Below, piece by piece: positions 8,209-17,631 of a DNA stretch of 64,000 bases. Each line of letters begins with the position of its first letter. The first letter of the stretch is position 1. Made by a program: the position numbers and the translations under genes. Location: the NCBI RefSeq assembly GCF_002968635.1, contig NZ_PVBN01000007.1, forward strand, positions 62,001-126,000, in the 5' to 3' direction. The DNA is from Neorhizobium alkalisoli (GTDB taxonomy: Bacteria > Pseudomonadota > Alphaproteobacteria > Rhizobiales > Rhizobiaceae). The notes beneath the pieces are model-generated. The model did not search any database. It was not told the DNA's origin and saw nothing but the letters and a program-made list of their open reading frames with translations.

Positions 8209-10263
8209 ATGACAACCATGGACAAGATCACCGAGGAAATTGCGCATTTCATCGGCCTATTCCACACGACGGTCGAAGAGGCGCGACAGCGGGATGCCTA
8301 CCCGGATTTCACTTACTACACACAAAAAGATTATCTTCATACTGACTCCTTCGTTCCATCGAGTTTCGACGCGCCGTATGAGTTTCTGGGCTTCGATCCC
8401 GATGTCCCCTACAAGGCTCCGGCTTATGTCAGGCCCGTAGAGCACCCTTCCTTTGTTTCATGGCAACATCACCCGCCAATTCCGGTGGTGAGGGACGATT
8501 CGGAATATTTTCCGCCCGAACAGCCGCAGGAGGTTCTTCCGGGCGCGCGACTCGGACAGACTTTCGCCATGCCGCCGATCGAGCCTCCAGGGTCGGTCGT
8601 GAACTATATCCTTCAGGCAGCGTCATTGTCCGACGACGACAGTTTCAATGTCGGTGGAAGCCATCTTGTATTCAATCCCGATCCAATCGATGACGCCGCT
8701 CTGCTGAAAGCCGCAGACGATGTGCTTTCCTCTGCGCCGATCGGCCACCCGGAAATGCCGGGCTCCAGCGCGGAACTCATCGACGTCATCAATAGCGTGG
8801 CAGACCAACTGAAAGCACTGGTTGTCGTGTCCGGCGGTCCGATGGAAACATTCGTCGAGCAGTCGACCGTCATCGAGGGCGTCTATGTCAACGGCGAGCT
8901 CGTCGAGGATGCTCCCAAGCTCGAAGACTACTTCTCCTTCGAGGATGAGGAGGATACGGAGAACCCCGCCGGCGAGGACCCCGATGAGGACAACGCCGCA
9001 GGTGGTGATGCCGATGAAGATGACGGACCGCCGCCCAACGTGGTGATTTCCGAAGACGGCACGATCACCATCGACAATTCGGTCGAACTCGTGGCCGGGG
9101 ACAACACCGTCGTCAACCAGGCCGTGGTGAAGAACCTCTGGACCGGAGCAACCGTGACGGCCGTGGTCGGCGACCATGTGGAAATCAATGCGATCGTTCA
9201 GACGAATGCGATCTGGGATACGGATTCCATTACGTCCGCAATCGGCGGGTGGAACAGCGAAGATAGCCCGAACGAGCTTTTCAACGTGGCAACGTTCGAA
9301 CGCACGGATCCGCTGGAGAAAAACGCGGGCGATCAGGCCGTCGCAGACGGATTTCCAAGCGCCTGGGTGGTTACCGAGATCCAAGGCGATCTTTTAATCA
9401 CCAATTGGCTCGAGCAATACGTGTTCATGACCGACAACGATGTCGGGGTTTTGTCCTCGTCAGGCGTCACGACGAGCGTGATCGCGGGCGACAATACGAG
9501 CGTAAACCAGACCTCGATCTTCGAGCTCGGTTTCTCCTTCGACCTCATCATTATCGGAGGATCGCTCTATGACGCCAATATCATCCACCAGACCAATGTG
9601 CTGTTCGACAACGACGTCGTTGGTGCAGTGTCAGGTTTCGAGACGACCGGCCAGGGTAGCATTGGCAGTTCGGGAAACCTGCTGTGGAACCAGGCGCATA
9701 TCTACAACATCGGTGGCGCAGACCGCTTCGGGGAACTGCCTTCCGCGTACCTCGATGCCGCCAACGATATGGCCGCCGGAGGCAGCGATTTATCGAAGGG
9801 CGTGTTGACCGATCCGGCCTTTGCAGGGCTCAGCGGACTGCGTGTGCTTTATATCAGCGGCGATTTTCTGAACATTCAATACATCAAGCAGACCAATATC
9901 GTCGGAGATAGCGACCAGATCGCGCTCGCCATGAATGCGCTCGATCCGCAAGCCGATGCCACATGGACTGTCTCAACAGGGGCAAATGCGTTGATCAACA
10001 ACGCTGCCATTCTCGATTTCGATTCCTTTGGGCACACCTATGTCGGCGGGCAGCAATATTCCGAAGAAACGCTTTTCCAGGCCGAATTGATTTCCCATCA
10101 GCCGGAACTGCTGACGGGGGATCCCGATACGCTCGTCAATGAGGCGGTGGTCTTTCTGGACGACAGCATGCTGGACGGCGAGTTTGAAGAACCGGGCGTC
10201 ACGCCCGCAGAACAGGACGACGGGCACTATCAGAACGACGGATTGCAACATGTGCTTGGCTAA
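8209..10263 (+). CDS. Large acidic repeat protein, probable second type I secretion substrate
   Basis: A protein of 684 residues without signal peptide; ATG is preceded by AAGGGA at 8 bases. The N-terminal ~240 residues are Pro/Asp/Tyr-rich and unlike anything I can name. They are followed by a very acidic linker (~245-280, DEEDTENPAGEDPDEDNAAG). From ~290 to the C-terminus there are at least five divergent copies of a module with the core GDxxxINxIxQTNxxxDxDxI, with QTN or its equivalent near residues 331, 403 (degenerate), 461, 561 and 624 (degenerate). Each is followed by a Gly/Asn-rich turn. The regular beta-type pattern suggests a secreted beta-solenoid. It lies 11 bases upstream of the exporter ATPase gene. 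The exact function is unknown. Confidence 0.85.
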   Translation: MTTMDKITEEIAHFIGLFHTTVEEARQRDAYPDFTYYTQKDYLHTDSFVPSSFDAPYEFLGFDPDVPYKAPAYVRPVEHPSFVSWQHHPPIPVVRDDSEYFPPEQPQEVLPGARLGQTFAMPPIEPPGSVVNYILQAASLSDDDSFNVGGSHLVFNPDPIDDAALLKAADDVLSSAPIGHPEMPGSSAELIDVINSVADQLKALVVVSGGPMETFVEQSTVIEGVYVNGELVEDAPKLEDYFSFEDEEDTENPAGEDPDEDNAAGGDADEDDGPPPNVVISEDGTITIDNSVELVAGDNTVVNQAVVKNLWTGATVTAVVGDHVEINAIVQTNAIWDTDSITSAIGGWNSEDSPNELFNVATFERTDPLEKNAGDQAVADGFPSAWVVTEIQGDLLITNWLEQYVFMTDNDVGVLSSSGVTTSVIAGDNTSVNQTSIFELGFSFDLIIIGGSLYDANIIHQTNVLFDNDVVGAVSGFETTGQGSIGSSGNLLWNQAHIYNIGGADRFGELPSAYLDAANDMAAGGSDLSKGVLTDPAFAGLSGLRVLYISGDFLNIQYIKQTNIVGDSDQIALAMNALDPQADATWTVSTGANALINNAAILDFDSFGHTYVGGQQYSEETLFQAELISHQPELLTGDPDTLVNEAVVFLDDSMLDGEFEEPGVTPAEQDDGHYQNDGLQHVLG

Positions 10264-10274
10264 AGGGGGGAAGC

Positions 10275-12440
10275 ATGCCGGATACCCAGACACGGGTTGA
10301 GCGATCGCAGCCAACCGACAATCAAAACCCGCAACTCAACGATGAGGATATCTATGTCAAGTTGGAGCACGCCGTGGAAGAGTGTCTGAAGCTATCAACC
10401 GATAACGCCGCCACCTCGGCAACCGTATCCCGACTTGAATCCAAGAAAACTTTCCAGAACCTGCCACGGGACGCTCAGAAGTCCGAAGGAGCGGACATCG
10501 TTGCTCTGCCGGCGGCGGACAAGTTCATTGAGCCGGAGATCGAGGTCACACCCAAACCCGCAGTGCGGGAGGCCACCGAAGCCAAAGGGCCGGAGGGAAT
10601 GATCACCATCGATGGGGACACTGGCCCCGTTCGCACCGAGGGCGGCAAATTTGCGAAGTCACATTCTACCGGTGGCGGTGCCGGTTCGGGCGGTGGTGGT
10701 ACCACCTTCCACAAGCGTCTGGCGCCGATCGATTTCTCGGCAAGCCTGCGTGCAGGTATCAAGGCTGTCCGGACCAATCTCATGATCGTGATGCTGTTCA
10801 CGGTCGCCAGCAATGTCCTTGTGCTGGCAATCCCCATATACCTGTTCCAGATATCGGATCGTGTGCTGACCAGCCGGTCGCTCGATACGCTGATCATGCT
10901 GACGATCGTAATCGTCGGTGCGGTCATCCTGCAGACGGCTTTTGATGCACTTCGCCGTTTCATCCTCATGCGCACGGCCGTCGAAGTCGCCGCGCAGCTT
11001 GGCGCTCCGATTCTCAGCGCCGCGGCGCGCGCCTCGCTTCAAAGCAACGGCCGGGAATATCAGGTGCTCGGCGACCTTCAACAGGTTCGGTCCTTCCTCG
11101 TATCCCGGACCCTGCTTTCATTCCTGGATGCGCCGATCGCCCCACTGTTCGTGCTCGCCGTCTTCCTGATCCACCCGCATCTCGGTGCTATCGTGATCTT
11201 GACGGCAGTCCTGTTGCTTGCCTTTACGATCGTCAACCAGCGTATGACTGCGGATCCGTTCGCGGAGGCCAATACCGCACAGGTAAAGGCCAATCTTCAC
11301 CTGGAATCCATGTCCCGGAATTCGCAGATCATCAATGCACTCGCGATGATCCCAGAGACCGTCCAGATGTGGGGCAAGGATACGGCCTCCTCCCTGAGGG
11401 CGCAGGTCATCGCGCAGGACCGGAACATCACCATCGCAGCCGCTTCCAAAGCCTGCCGGCTGTTGACCCAGATCGCCATGCTGGGTTGGGGAGCATTCCT
11501 GTCGATCGAGGGCCAACTCACCGGCGGCATGGTCATTGCGGCCTCCATCATTGCCGGACGCGCGCTGGCGCCAATCGAAGGCGCGATCGAAGGATGGAAT
11601 CAATATAGCCAGTCTAAATCCGCCTACGGCCGGATCACCGCCTTGTTGAAGGCTTCTCCTCTCAACTTCGACCGGCTGAATCTTCCGAAGCCGGAGGGTC
11701 GGCTGGATGTGGAGAGGCTGCTCTACGTTCCGCAGGGCACCAAACGAGTTGTCCTCAACGGTATCGCTTTCGCGCTGCAGCCAGGCGATTCCCTGGCAAT
11801 CATCGGCAATTCGGGAGCTGGAAAAACGACACTGGGCAAGATGCTGGTGGGTTCGATCCTCCCGACATCGGGCAGCGTCCGGCTGGATCTCATGGACCTT
11901 CGCAACTGGGATCAGCGGCAGTTCGGCGAGAATATCGGCTACCTGCCGCAGGACGTCCAGCTGTTCCCCGGCACCATCAAGGCCAACATCGCGCGGATGC
12001 GGCAGGACGTCGATGACGAACAGATCTATCGCGCGGCCATGCTTGCCGATGTCCACGAAATGATCGCAAGCTTGCCGCATGGCTACGAGACCGTGGTCGC
12101 CGCTGACGGCTCGCCCCTCTCGGGTGGCCAAAAGCAGCGCATTGCCCTCGCCAGAGCCTTTTTCGGGGACCCGCGCCTCGTCGTGCTGGATGAACCGAAT
12201 TCGAACCTGGACAATGCCGGCGATGCGGCGCTGCTGCGAGCGCTCCAGCACGCAAAGGAAAACGGGATCACCGTGGCGACGATAACCCAGCGGCCCGCAC
12301 TTCTGAACAACGTCGACAAGATCCTTCTGCTGGTCAACGGCACGGTCGCGCTGTTCGGCATGCGAATGGACGTGCTGAACGCCATAGAAGCCCGCGGCAT
12401 CAATATCAATTCCGGCTCTTTCGGCCATCAGTTACAGTAG
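10275..12440 (+). CDS. Type I secretion ABC exporter (permease-ATPase fusion)
   Basis: A 721-residue inner-membrane exporter of the PrtD/HlyB class. The transmembrane domain spans roughly 165-460 with about six hydrophobic segments. The ATPase domain (~480-715) has Walker A GNSGAGKTT with K517, the signature [14 protein letters not shown] and Walker B LVVLDEPNSNLD. Compared with PrtD-type exporters of ~580 residues, this one carries an extra ~155-residue N-terminal tail that is polar and probably disordered, ending in a Gly/Ser linker (STGGGAGSGGGGTTF). It is not a C39 peptidase. The gene is spaced 11 and 10 bases from its neighbours and belongs to one operon with the HlyD-type adaptor. Export of the two upstream repeat proteins is the likely role. 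Confidence 0.95.
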   Translation: MPDTQTRVERSQPTDNQNPQLNDEDIYVKLEHAVEECLKLSTDNAATSATVSRLESKKTFQNLPRDAQKSEGADIVALPAADKFIEPEIEVTPKPAVREATEAKGPEGMITIDGDTGPVRTEGGKFAKSHSTGGGAGSGGGGTTFHKRLAPIDFSASLRAGIKAVRTNLMIVMLFTVASNVLVLAIPIYLFQISDRVLTSRSLDTLIMLTIVIVGAVILQTAFDALRRFILMRTAVEVAAQLGAPILSAAARASLQSNGREYQVLGDLQQVRSFLVSRTLLSFLDAPIAPLFVLAVFLIHPHLGAIVILTAVLLLAFTIVNQRMTADPFAEANTAQVKANLHLESMSRNSQIINALAMIPETVQMWGKDTASSLRAQVIAQDRNITIAAASKACRLLTQIAMLGWGAFLSIEGQLTGGMVIAASIIAGRALAPIEGAIEGWNQYSQSKSAYGRITALLKASPLNFDRLNLPKPEGRLDVERLLYVPQGTKRVVLNGIAFALQPGDSLAIIGNSGAGKTTLGKMLVGSILPTSGSVRLDLMDLRNWDQRQFGENIGYLPQDVQLFPGTIKANIARMRQDVDDEQIYRAAMLADVHEMIASLPHGYETVVAADGSPLSGGQKQRIALARAFFGDPRLVVLDEPNSNLDNAGDAALLRALQHAKENGITVATITQRPALLNNVDKILLLVNGTVALFGMRMDVLNAIEARGININSGSFGHQLQ

Positions 12441-12450
12441 GGAGTAAGAG

Positions 12451-13791
12451 ATGTCGGCCGTTGTAAAGGTTCATGATCTAGAGTGGTACTCTGAAGTCCC
12501 TCGTTCGGTCTGGAAGCAGACAGTGGCGGGAGTGGTGCTGACTGCGGTGGCTTTCGGAGGGTTCGGAACCTGGGCCGCGACGGCGCCGCTGGCGGCTGCC
12601 GTCATTTCCCAGGGAAGTTTTGTGGCTACCGGCCGCAACAAGGTCGTGCAGCATTTCGAAGGCGGCATCATCAAGGAGCTGCTGGTGAACGAAGGCGACC
12701 AGGTGGTCGAAAACCAGCCCCTGGTCCTGCTTGACGAGACGGCGGCGCTCTCCAAGAAACGCGAACTCTTCCTTCGCCGCATCAGGCTGGAGGCAACCGC
12801 GGCACGCCTGGCCGCCCAGGCGCAAGGGATGGAGAACGTGGAAACGTCGGGAATCCTGGAGCAATTCAAGGACGATCCGGACGTCTCTTCTATCGTGCTG
12901 ACGCAGCAGCTCAACTTCAGGGCCCAGCGCATCAAGCTTGCGACGGAATTGTCGTTGCTGAGGCAAAATATGAAGGCTCTGGAGTTCCGGAGCGAAGGAT
13001 ATGTACGGCATCGCGAGGCGATCTCGCGGCAGCTCGTGCTGTTGCAGGACGAACATGAAACGAAACGGGCTTTGCTGGTAAAAGGCCTGCTCCGGGCAAC
13101 GGAGGTCAAGGCACTGCAACGGGCGATCGCCGATGCCGAGGGCCAGATAGGGCGGCTTACGTCGGAAATTGCCGAAACCGGCGCCCAGTCGCTGAAAGGG
13201 CAGCAGCAGATCGCGCAGGCCGAAGAAGCCTATCGCGAAGATGCCCTCGATCGTCTGCAATCCATCCAGGGCGACCGTGACGCGGCACGGGAACAATCAC
13301 GCGAAGCAGATGATGTTCTGCGCCGCACCACTATCCTTGCGCCCGTCTCGGGCACCGTTGTTCGAACCTACTATCATACCAATGGGGGCGTCATCGAAAG
13401 CGGCAAGGGAATCATGGAGATTCTGCCAGCGGCCGTGCCGTTGATCATCGAAGCCAAAGTGCGGCGCAATGAGATCGACAGCGTAAAGGTCGGCCAGAAA
13501 GCCACTGTCCGGCTCACCGCACTCAACCAGCGTACGACACCGGTCCTGAACGGTGAGGTCTTCTATATTTCGGCCGACACTATGGAGGACAGCAAGACAG
13601 CCATGAACCAACAGGACGTCTATATCGCCCGCATCAAGGTTTCCGCAGATGAAATTTCGCGGGTGAAAGGATTTTCTCCGCAGCCCGGGATGCCGGCGGA
13701 AATCATGATTCAGACTGCGGTACGGACATTCTTCAGCTATCTGGTCAAGCCCATCACCGACAGCATGTCGAGAGCATTCACCGAACGCTGA
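12451..13791 (+). CDS. Type I secretion periplasmic adaptor (HlyD/PrsE family)
   Basis: A 446-residue membrane-fusion protein. A single N-terminal membrane anchor (~25-45) is followed by a lipoyl-like half (VAEGGI-type segment VVQHFEGGIIKELLVNEGDQ), a long coiled-coil hairpin (~105-290), the second lipoyl half (APVSGTVV) and a beta-barrel C-terminus ending FFSYLVKPI, which is the family hallmark. It links the ABC exporter to an outer-membrane TolC-type channel; no TolC gene is present here, so a chromosomal one elsewhere must be used. The start has AGGGAG 6 bases upstream, and the gene is the last of the secretion operon. Confidence 0.95.
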   Translation: MSAVVKVHDLEWYSEVPRSVWKQTVAGVVLTAVAFGGFGTWAATAPLAAAVISQGSFVATGRNKVVQHFEGGIIKELLVNEGDQVVENQPLVLLDETAALSKKRELFLRRIRLEATAARLAAQAQGMENVETSGILEQFKDDPDVSSIVLTQQLNFRAQRIKLATELSLLRQNMKALEFRSEGYVRHREAISRQLVLLQDEHETKRALLVKGLLRATEVKALQRAIADAEGQIGRLTSEIAETGAQSLKGQQQIAQAEEAYREDALDRLQSIQGDRDAAREQSREADDVLRRTTILAPVSGTVVRTYYHTNGGVIESGKGIMEILPAAVPLIIEAKVRRNEIDSVKVGQKATVRLTALNQRTTPVLNGEVFYISADTMEDSKTAMNQQDVYIARIKVSADEISRVKGFSPQPGMPAEIMIQTAVRTFFSYLVKPITDSMSRAFTER

Positions 13792-14320
13792 ACCGGGAAG
13801 TCACCCGATCGCAATTCATCGCAGGGTTTTCGCCTTATGCAGATCGCGTCCGCATCGAAAATGCGGACGCAAATAGTTCACCAGGGTGGTGATTTGCGCT
13901 CCCTGGGGAGTTCAAGGTGGGTGAGAAGGTCAATTCCGGCGATACCAACATGAGGCCAACGTGATGTCGGTTCTCCCAAAAGGAGAAGGCCCGACCGTTT
14001 TTCCCGTTCGAGCCTTCAGCAGTCTGTTTGGTAGAGCTAATATTCGCCTACTCGCTGCCAATATCAACTCCATCAAATGGATTAGGTGGGGGCCGGGAGC
14101 TAACAGTCCCGTTGAGGAGGCTGTATAGTTGATAATAGTCAAGCGAGCGCGCTCCACTAGAATTTCTCATCTCTAATATCTACTGCCGTTCCCGGGAATT
14201 ATTTGATCCTGATCTGGAGTTGCGGCGGACTTCATTATTGATTCTGAGCAGGATACCGTGGACCTGGCAAGGTATACTGATCGAGCGAAGGGAAGCCGCT
14301 GGCGGCGCGCCCCTTAAATT
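13792..14320. other. Convergent intergenic region, no gene seen
   Basis: About 530 bases between the secretion operon and a convergent glycosyltransferase gene. A strong hairpin sits near the left end. The rest (14000-14300) is AT-richer, with a G-rich patch near 14080-14100. A 75-codon minus-strand frame here lacks a ribosome site and any recognisable protein features. Confidence 0.55.
13846..13870 (+). terminator. Hairpin downstream of secretion operon
   Basis: Perfect 10-base arms GCGTCCGCAT and ATGCGGACGC flank a CGAAA loop, 55 bases after the adaptor stop codon. The arms are GC-rich enough for a transcription terminator, although no T-run follows. Confidence 0.6.
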
Positions 14321-15559
14321 CTAGAGCACAAAAGCGCTGTAGAGCTGGCTACCCCAGGATAGTGACCGGTCGAAGAATTTCTCGCGGTCTACAGCCAGTC
14401 GCTCCTGCAACTCGTGCAGCTTTCCGGCATCTTCAGCCAGCATCATAAAAACAGAAGCAAGGGCTTCGATATTATCGGCCGGAAATTCGATGCAGGCATC
14501 TGCCACGAGTTCCTTTGCCGGTACCACTGAGCTAAGCACCGCGGGAACGGCATGGACGGCCGCTTCCACCACAACGAGGGCCAGACCTTCGGGAAGATTG
14601 CTTCGGGTCGGGCAAACCAGAAGGTCCGCCCGCTCCAGTTGGTGATGAACTTCCTGCGCATCCAGTTGGCCAAGCATGCTGATCCGGCTTCGGACGGGCG
14701 ATGCAGCAACTCTTTGTTGCAGCGCATCGTCTGCCTCCCCCTTGCCGGCAAAGGATAAAGTCAACTCGGGATGTCGGGATGCCGCTTTTTCAAACGCGGA
14801 CAAAAGATCATAAACGCCCTTCTCTTCCTGGAGACGCCCCAGAAACAAAATGTTCCTCAGCCGCTCCAGCTGGCGGGGAGCCTTTAGAAATTTTGATAGC
14901 ACCTGGGGGACCTCCGTGTAGAGGCTGCCCACCAGATCGCGCCGAATTTCGATAACCTGCCGCCTGGTTTCCTCAGAGGTGCAGACACCCGCCGACACCC
15001 GCTGCATCAGTACACTTGCCATCTGGTGTTTGATCCGCGCCTTAAGGGAAACCGGCTTCAGGCCCATCGGCCAGAAATTGGTATGGGCGGTCAAAATGAT
15101 GCGCGCACTTTTCGGGATGGACGCGAGCAACAGCCAAGGCGTGTCCACACCCAGCAGCACGATATGCGGCTCGTATTTGCGGAGTTCCCGAAGGACTTTC
15201 CAGCTGAACGCGAGACCGGCCTTTCGATAGGCGATACGGCCCTGCGGCCGCGAACGGGGCACGCTTACGAAACGGAAGCGTGGATCGCGGTGTCGCGGCA
15301 GCTTCTCCGGCTCGGCAATGACCAGTGCCATCGCCTCCAACTTCTCTATGAGCGTATAGAACATGGTCGAATACGCGACGACGGGCGTGCGGGGATCGAA
15401 CCGTCCTTCCATCCAATGATCGAATGTCCCCGCCACATCGCCGGGTCCGGCGACAAATGCGATTCGCGGAGTTTCACTAGGCTTCAGGCCAAGTCTGGTT
15501 CTAAGGCGGTGGCCTGCATCATCCGGTATTACAACAAGATCTGAAATGTTGTCTTCCAT
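14321..15559 (-). CDS. Glycosyltransferase, GT4 family
   Basis: A 412-residue retaining glycosyltransferase with the GT-B fold. The donor-binding C-terminal half shows NILFLGRLQEEKGVYDLL (~240) and the nucleotide-sugar motif LPEGLALVVVEA (~340) with the EX7E acids. The N-terminal half (~20-220) has no membrane segment, so the enzyme is probably cytosolic or peripheral. It is divergent from the polymerase gene to its right, and its 3' end is convergent with the secretion operon. It probably adds a sugar to the lipid-linked repeat unit; donor and acceptor are unknown. The ATG at 15559 has only a weak ribosome site. Confidence 0.9.
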   Translation of the reverse strand: MEDNISDLVVIPDDAGHRLRTRLGLKPSETPRIAFVAGPGDVAGTFDHWMEGRFDPRTPVVAYSTMFYTLIEKLEAMALVIAEPEKLPRHRDPRFRFVSVPRSRPQGRIAYRKAGLAFSWKVLRELRKYEPHIVLLGVDTPWLLLASIPKSARIILTAHTNFWPMGLKPVSLKARIKHQMASVLMQRVSAGVCTSEETRRQVIEIRRDLVGSLYTEVPQVLSKFLKAPRQLERLRNILFLGRLQEEKGVYDLLSAFEKAASRHPELTLSFAGKGEADDALQQRVAASPVRSRISMLGQLDAQEVHHQLERADLLVCPTRSNLPEGLALVVVEAAVHAVPAVLSSVVPAKELVADACIEFPADNIEALASVFMMLAEDAGKLHELQERLAVDREKFFDRSLSWGSQLYSAFVL

Positions 15560-15980
15560 TGTTGGCGCCGCCGTGACGATTTTTAAGTAAAACGTGATCC
15601 AATAGGTATTGATTATGACGGACGATACTGCATTTTTACTGCGTTATGGAGTGCGCTGCAGATCATCACTTTGACGTATGATCGTCACGGCGAGCACCGT
15701 GGTATTTGCCCCTGTTTATCTACCTGCCACGCGTCTTCCAGACTCAGCGCACGGCCCCGTGCTGTCTGGCGATTTCGAGCAAGCAATCCGAAGGGGGATG
15801 GCAATCACCTATCGTGCTAGGCGCTCATTCTTTTGGACAGGTGGGGGAAGATGATCCGCGCGTGTAGCCTGAGAAGGGAATGCGCAATTCTTGCGCAGCA
15901 GCGAGGGGCGTTCACATGCCGAGGATCCGCCACGGGCGAGTTTTTGTTCCGGTCACCTTTTTGATACGCGGACTCTAGCC
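15560..15980. promoter_or_regulatory. Divergent promoter region of the polysaccharide locus
   Basis: About 420 bases separating two divergent polysaccharide genes. It contains a perfect inverted repeat, TGCGCAA-TTC-TTGCGCA (15881-15897), suited to dimeric regulator binding. It also has an AT-rich stretch (15585-15650) and a G-run with purines (GGTGGGGGAAG, 15840-15850). No gene is supported. A frame extending the downstream gene to TTG at 15891 overlaps the palindrome. Confidence 0.5.
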
Positions 15981-17552
15981 ATGCCCGAATATATTCGAGC
16001 GCTGGTCTACGTCCTGTTCATAAGCGTTCCTGTGCTCTATGTAGCGAAAAGGATCGCCGAACCGCTTCTGGACGAGGCAGAGTTCAGGTTGTGGCGGAAT
16101 TGCTGGCTCGCCGCCACTTGCGTCACTTTTATATCGAACAGCTTTTTTGATTTTGCCGCCGGGCTCGCGCTGATCAGCATATATATCCATCGGAATTCAA
16201 AGCAGCCCCTGCTGCTTTATGTGATCCTCATGTTCGTGGCGCCATGCGTCCCGATCGGGGTCGGCATACCCGGCGTCTTCAACAGGATCATCGATCTCGA
16301 TCCGCCGCGCTTGTTGGCGATATTCATCCTCCTTCCTCTCGCAATCAAACTCTGGCGAGAGCAGGAAAATCGGGGGCTGCGCGGTCCTGATTTCCTGGTG
16401 ATCGCATATTTTGGGTTTATCACCGTCCTTTCTCTGCGGCTGAACGATATCAATTCCATCCTTCGTGTCGTGCCGGGATATTTCCTCGACATTCTGCTTC
16501 CGTACTTCGTTTTCAGCCGGTCGCTGCGTTCGGCGCTCGATATCAATCGTGTCCTGCTGGCTTTCGTGGTCGCCGCCCTGCCGCTTGCCGCCGTCGGCTT
16601 TTTCGAGATCTGGCGAAACTGGCGGGTTTATTATGTGGTCATCCTCGAGTGGGATTTCGTCCTCATCACGAGCTACCTTTTCCGCGATGGCCTGCTGCGC
16701 GCTGCGACCACATCGGTTGAATCCATCGCCTTTGGATTTCTCTGCATGACGGGAGGCGGTTGTCTGCTCGCCTTGCGCACCCGACGCCATTGGGATCTTT
16801 GGCGTTATGTAGCTCTCGGTATCCTTGTGGTCGGGCTCCTGTCGAGTGTCTCCCGTGGCCCCTGGCTTGGCCTTGCACTTTGTGCCGCCGTGCTGCTGCT
16901 GACCAATCTGCGGACTTCGCTCAAGCTGCTTGCGGCAGCGTTTCCGGGTGTGGTCATTCTTGCATTCTTACGGCCGTCCTTCATCGACCGCTTCACCAAC
17001 CTGCTTCCGTTCATCGGCTCGGCGGACCGAGGTAGCGAGACCTATCGGGCGATGCTCGTTGAGAATTCCCTGATCGTCATCGAGCGCTACCCGCTCTTCG
17101 GATCCGAGACATTTCTCACGGAGCCGGAAATGTTGAGAATGATACAGGGGCAAGGCATCGTGGATGTGGTCAATACCTACCTGCAGATCGCGCTCCACCA
17201 CGGATTGATCGGCCTTTTGCTGTTCGTGGTGTTTTTCGGGCTGCTCGCGGCGAAACTCGGCGGTCTTTTTCTGGCAAGCAAATCCGATCTTGTGAGCTAT
17301 CAGGGTTTTTTCGCCCTTATGATAGCCGTGCTATTCACCATAGCGACCACCAGCAGCGCCACGATCATTCCCTATATCTACTGGGCATTCTCGGGGCTCG
17401 CGGCTGCGGTCATAGCGCGTGGCCCCATGGTAGAGTGGGAGGCGGTACCGAAGGTCAAAGCCCGGATGAGAAGCATTGGAGTCGGTTTGGCACCGAGTCT
17501 CGTTCGGCCGACCGCCGATCCCGGTAAGATGCGGGTAATCGACCCACGCTGA
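15981..17552 (+). CDS. O-antigen ligase/polymerase-like membrane protein (Wzy-type)
   Basis: A polytopic protein of ~523 residues from ATG at 15981; an upstream TTG at 15891 would add 30 residues that do not look coding. There are about 11-12 hydrophobic segments with a larger extracytoplasmic loop around residues 350-400 (SADRGSETYRAMLVENSLIV, then PLFGSETF), which is the O-antigen ligase/polymerase pattern. In the polysaccharide locus it is the best candidate for polymerising lipid-linked repeat units in the periplasm. A ligase role cannot be excluded. The last ~45 residues are a polar cytoplasmic tail. It is convergent with the next glycosyltransferase gene. Confidence 0.88.
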   Translation: MPEYIRALVYVLFISVPVLYVAKRIAEPLLDEAEFRLWRNCWLAATCVTFISNSFFDFAAGLALISIYIHRNSKQPLLLYVILMFVAPCVPIGVGIPGVFNRIIDLDPPRLLAIFILLPLAIKLWREQENRGLRGPDFLVIAYFGFITVLSLRLNDINSILRVVPGYFLDILLPYFVFSRSLRSALDINRVLLAFVVAALPLAAVGFFEIWRNWRVYYVVILEWDFVLITSYLFRDGLLRAATTSVESIAFGFLCMTGGGCLLALRTRRHWDLWRYVALGILVVGLLSSVSRGPWLGLALCAAVLLLTNLRTSLKLLAAAFPGVVILAFLRPSFIDRFTNLLPFIGSADRGSETYRAMLVENSLIVIERYPLFGSETFLTEPEMLRMIQGQGIVDVVNTYLQIALHHGLIGLLLFVVFFGLLAAKLGGLFLASKSDLVSYQGFFALMIAVLFTIATTSSATIIPYIYWAFSGLAAAVIARGPMVEWEAVPKVKARMRSIGVGLAPSLVRPTADPGKMRVIDPR

Positions 17553-17631
17553 TGGTTGTGGTTGTGCGGAAGAAGACGTTTATTCGCGACTGCAAGAGGG
17601 CACTCATGCCCCGGCGCTGACATCATCGCGT

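Noticed and set aside
13930..14157. A 75-codon minus-strand frame in the convergent spacer
   Set aside because: No ribosome site, no recognisable features, and a base composition unlike nearby genes.
15891..15980. TTG start extending the polymerase-like protein by 30 residues
   Set aside because: The extension is polar, not membrane-like, and overlaps a palindrome; ATG at 15981 begins just before the first hydrophobic segment.
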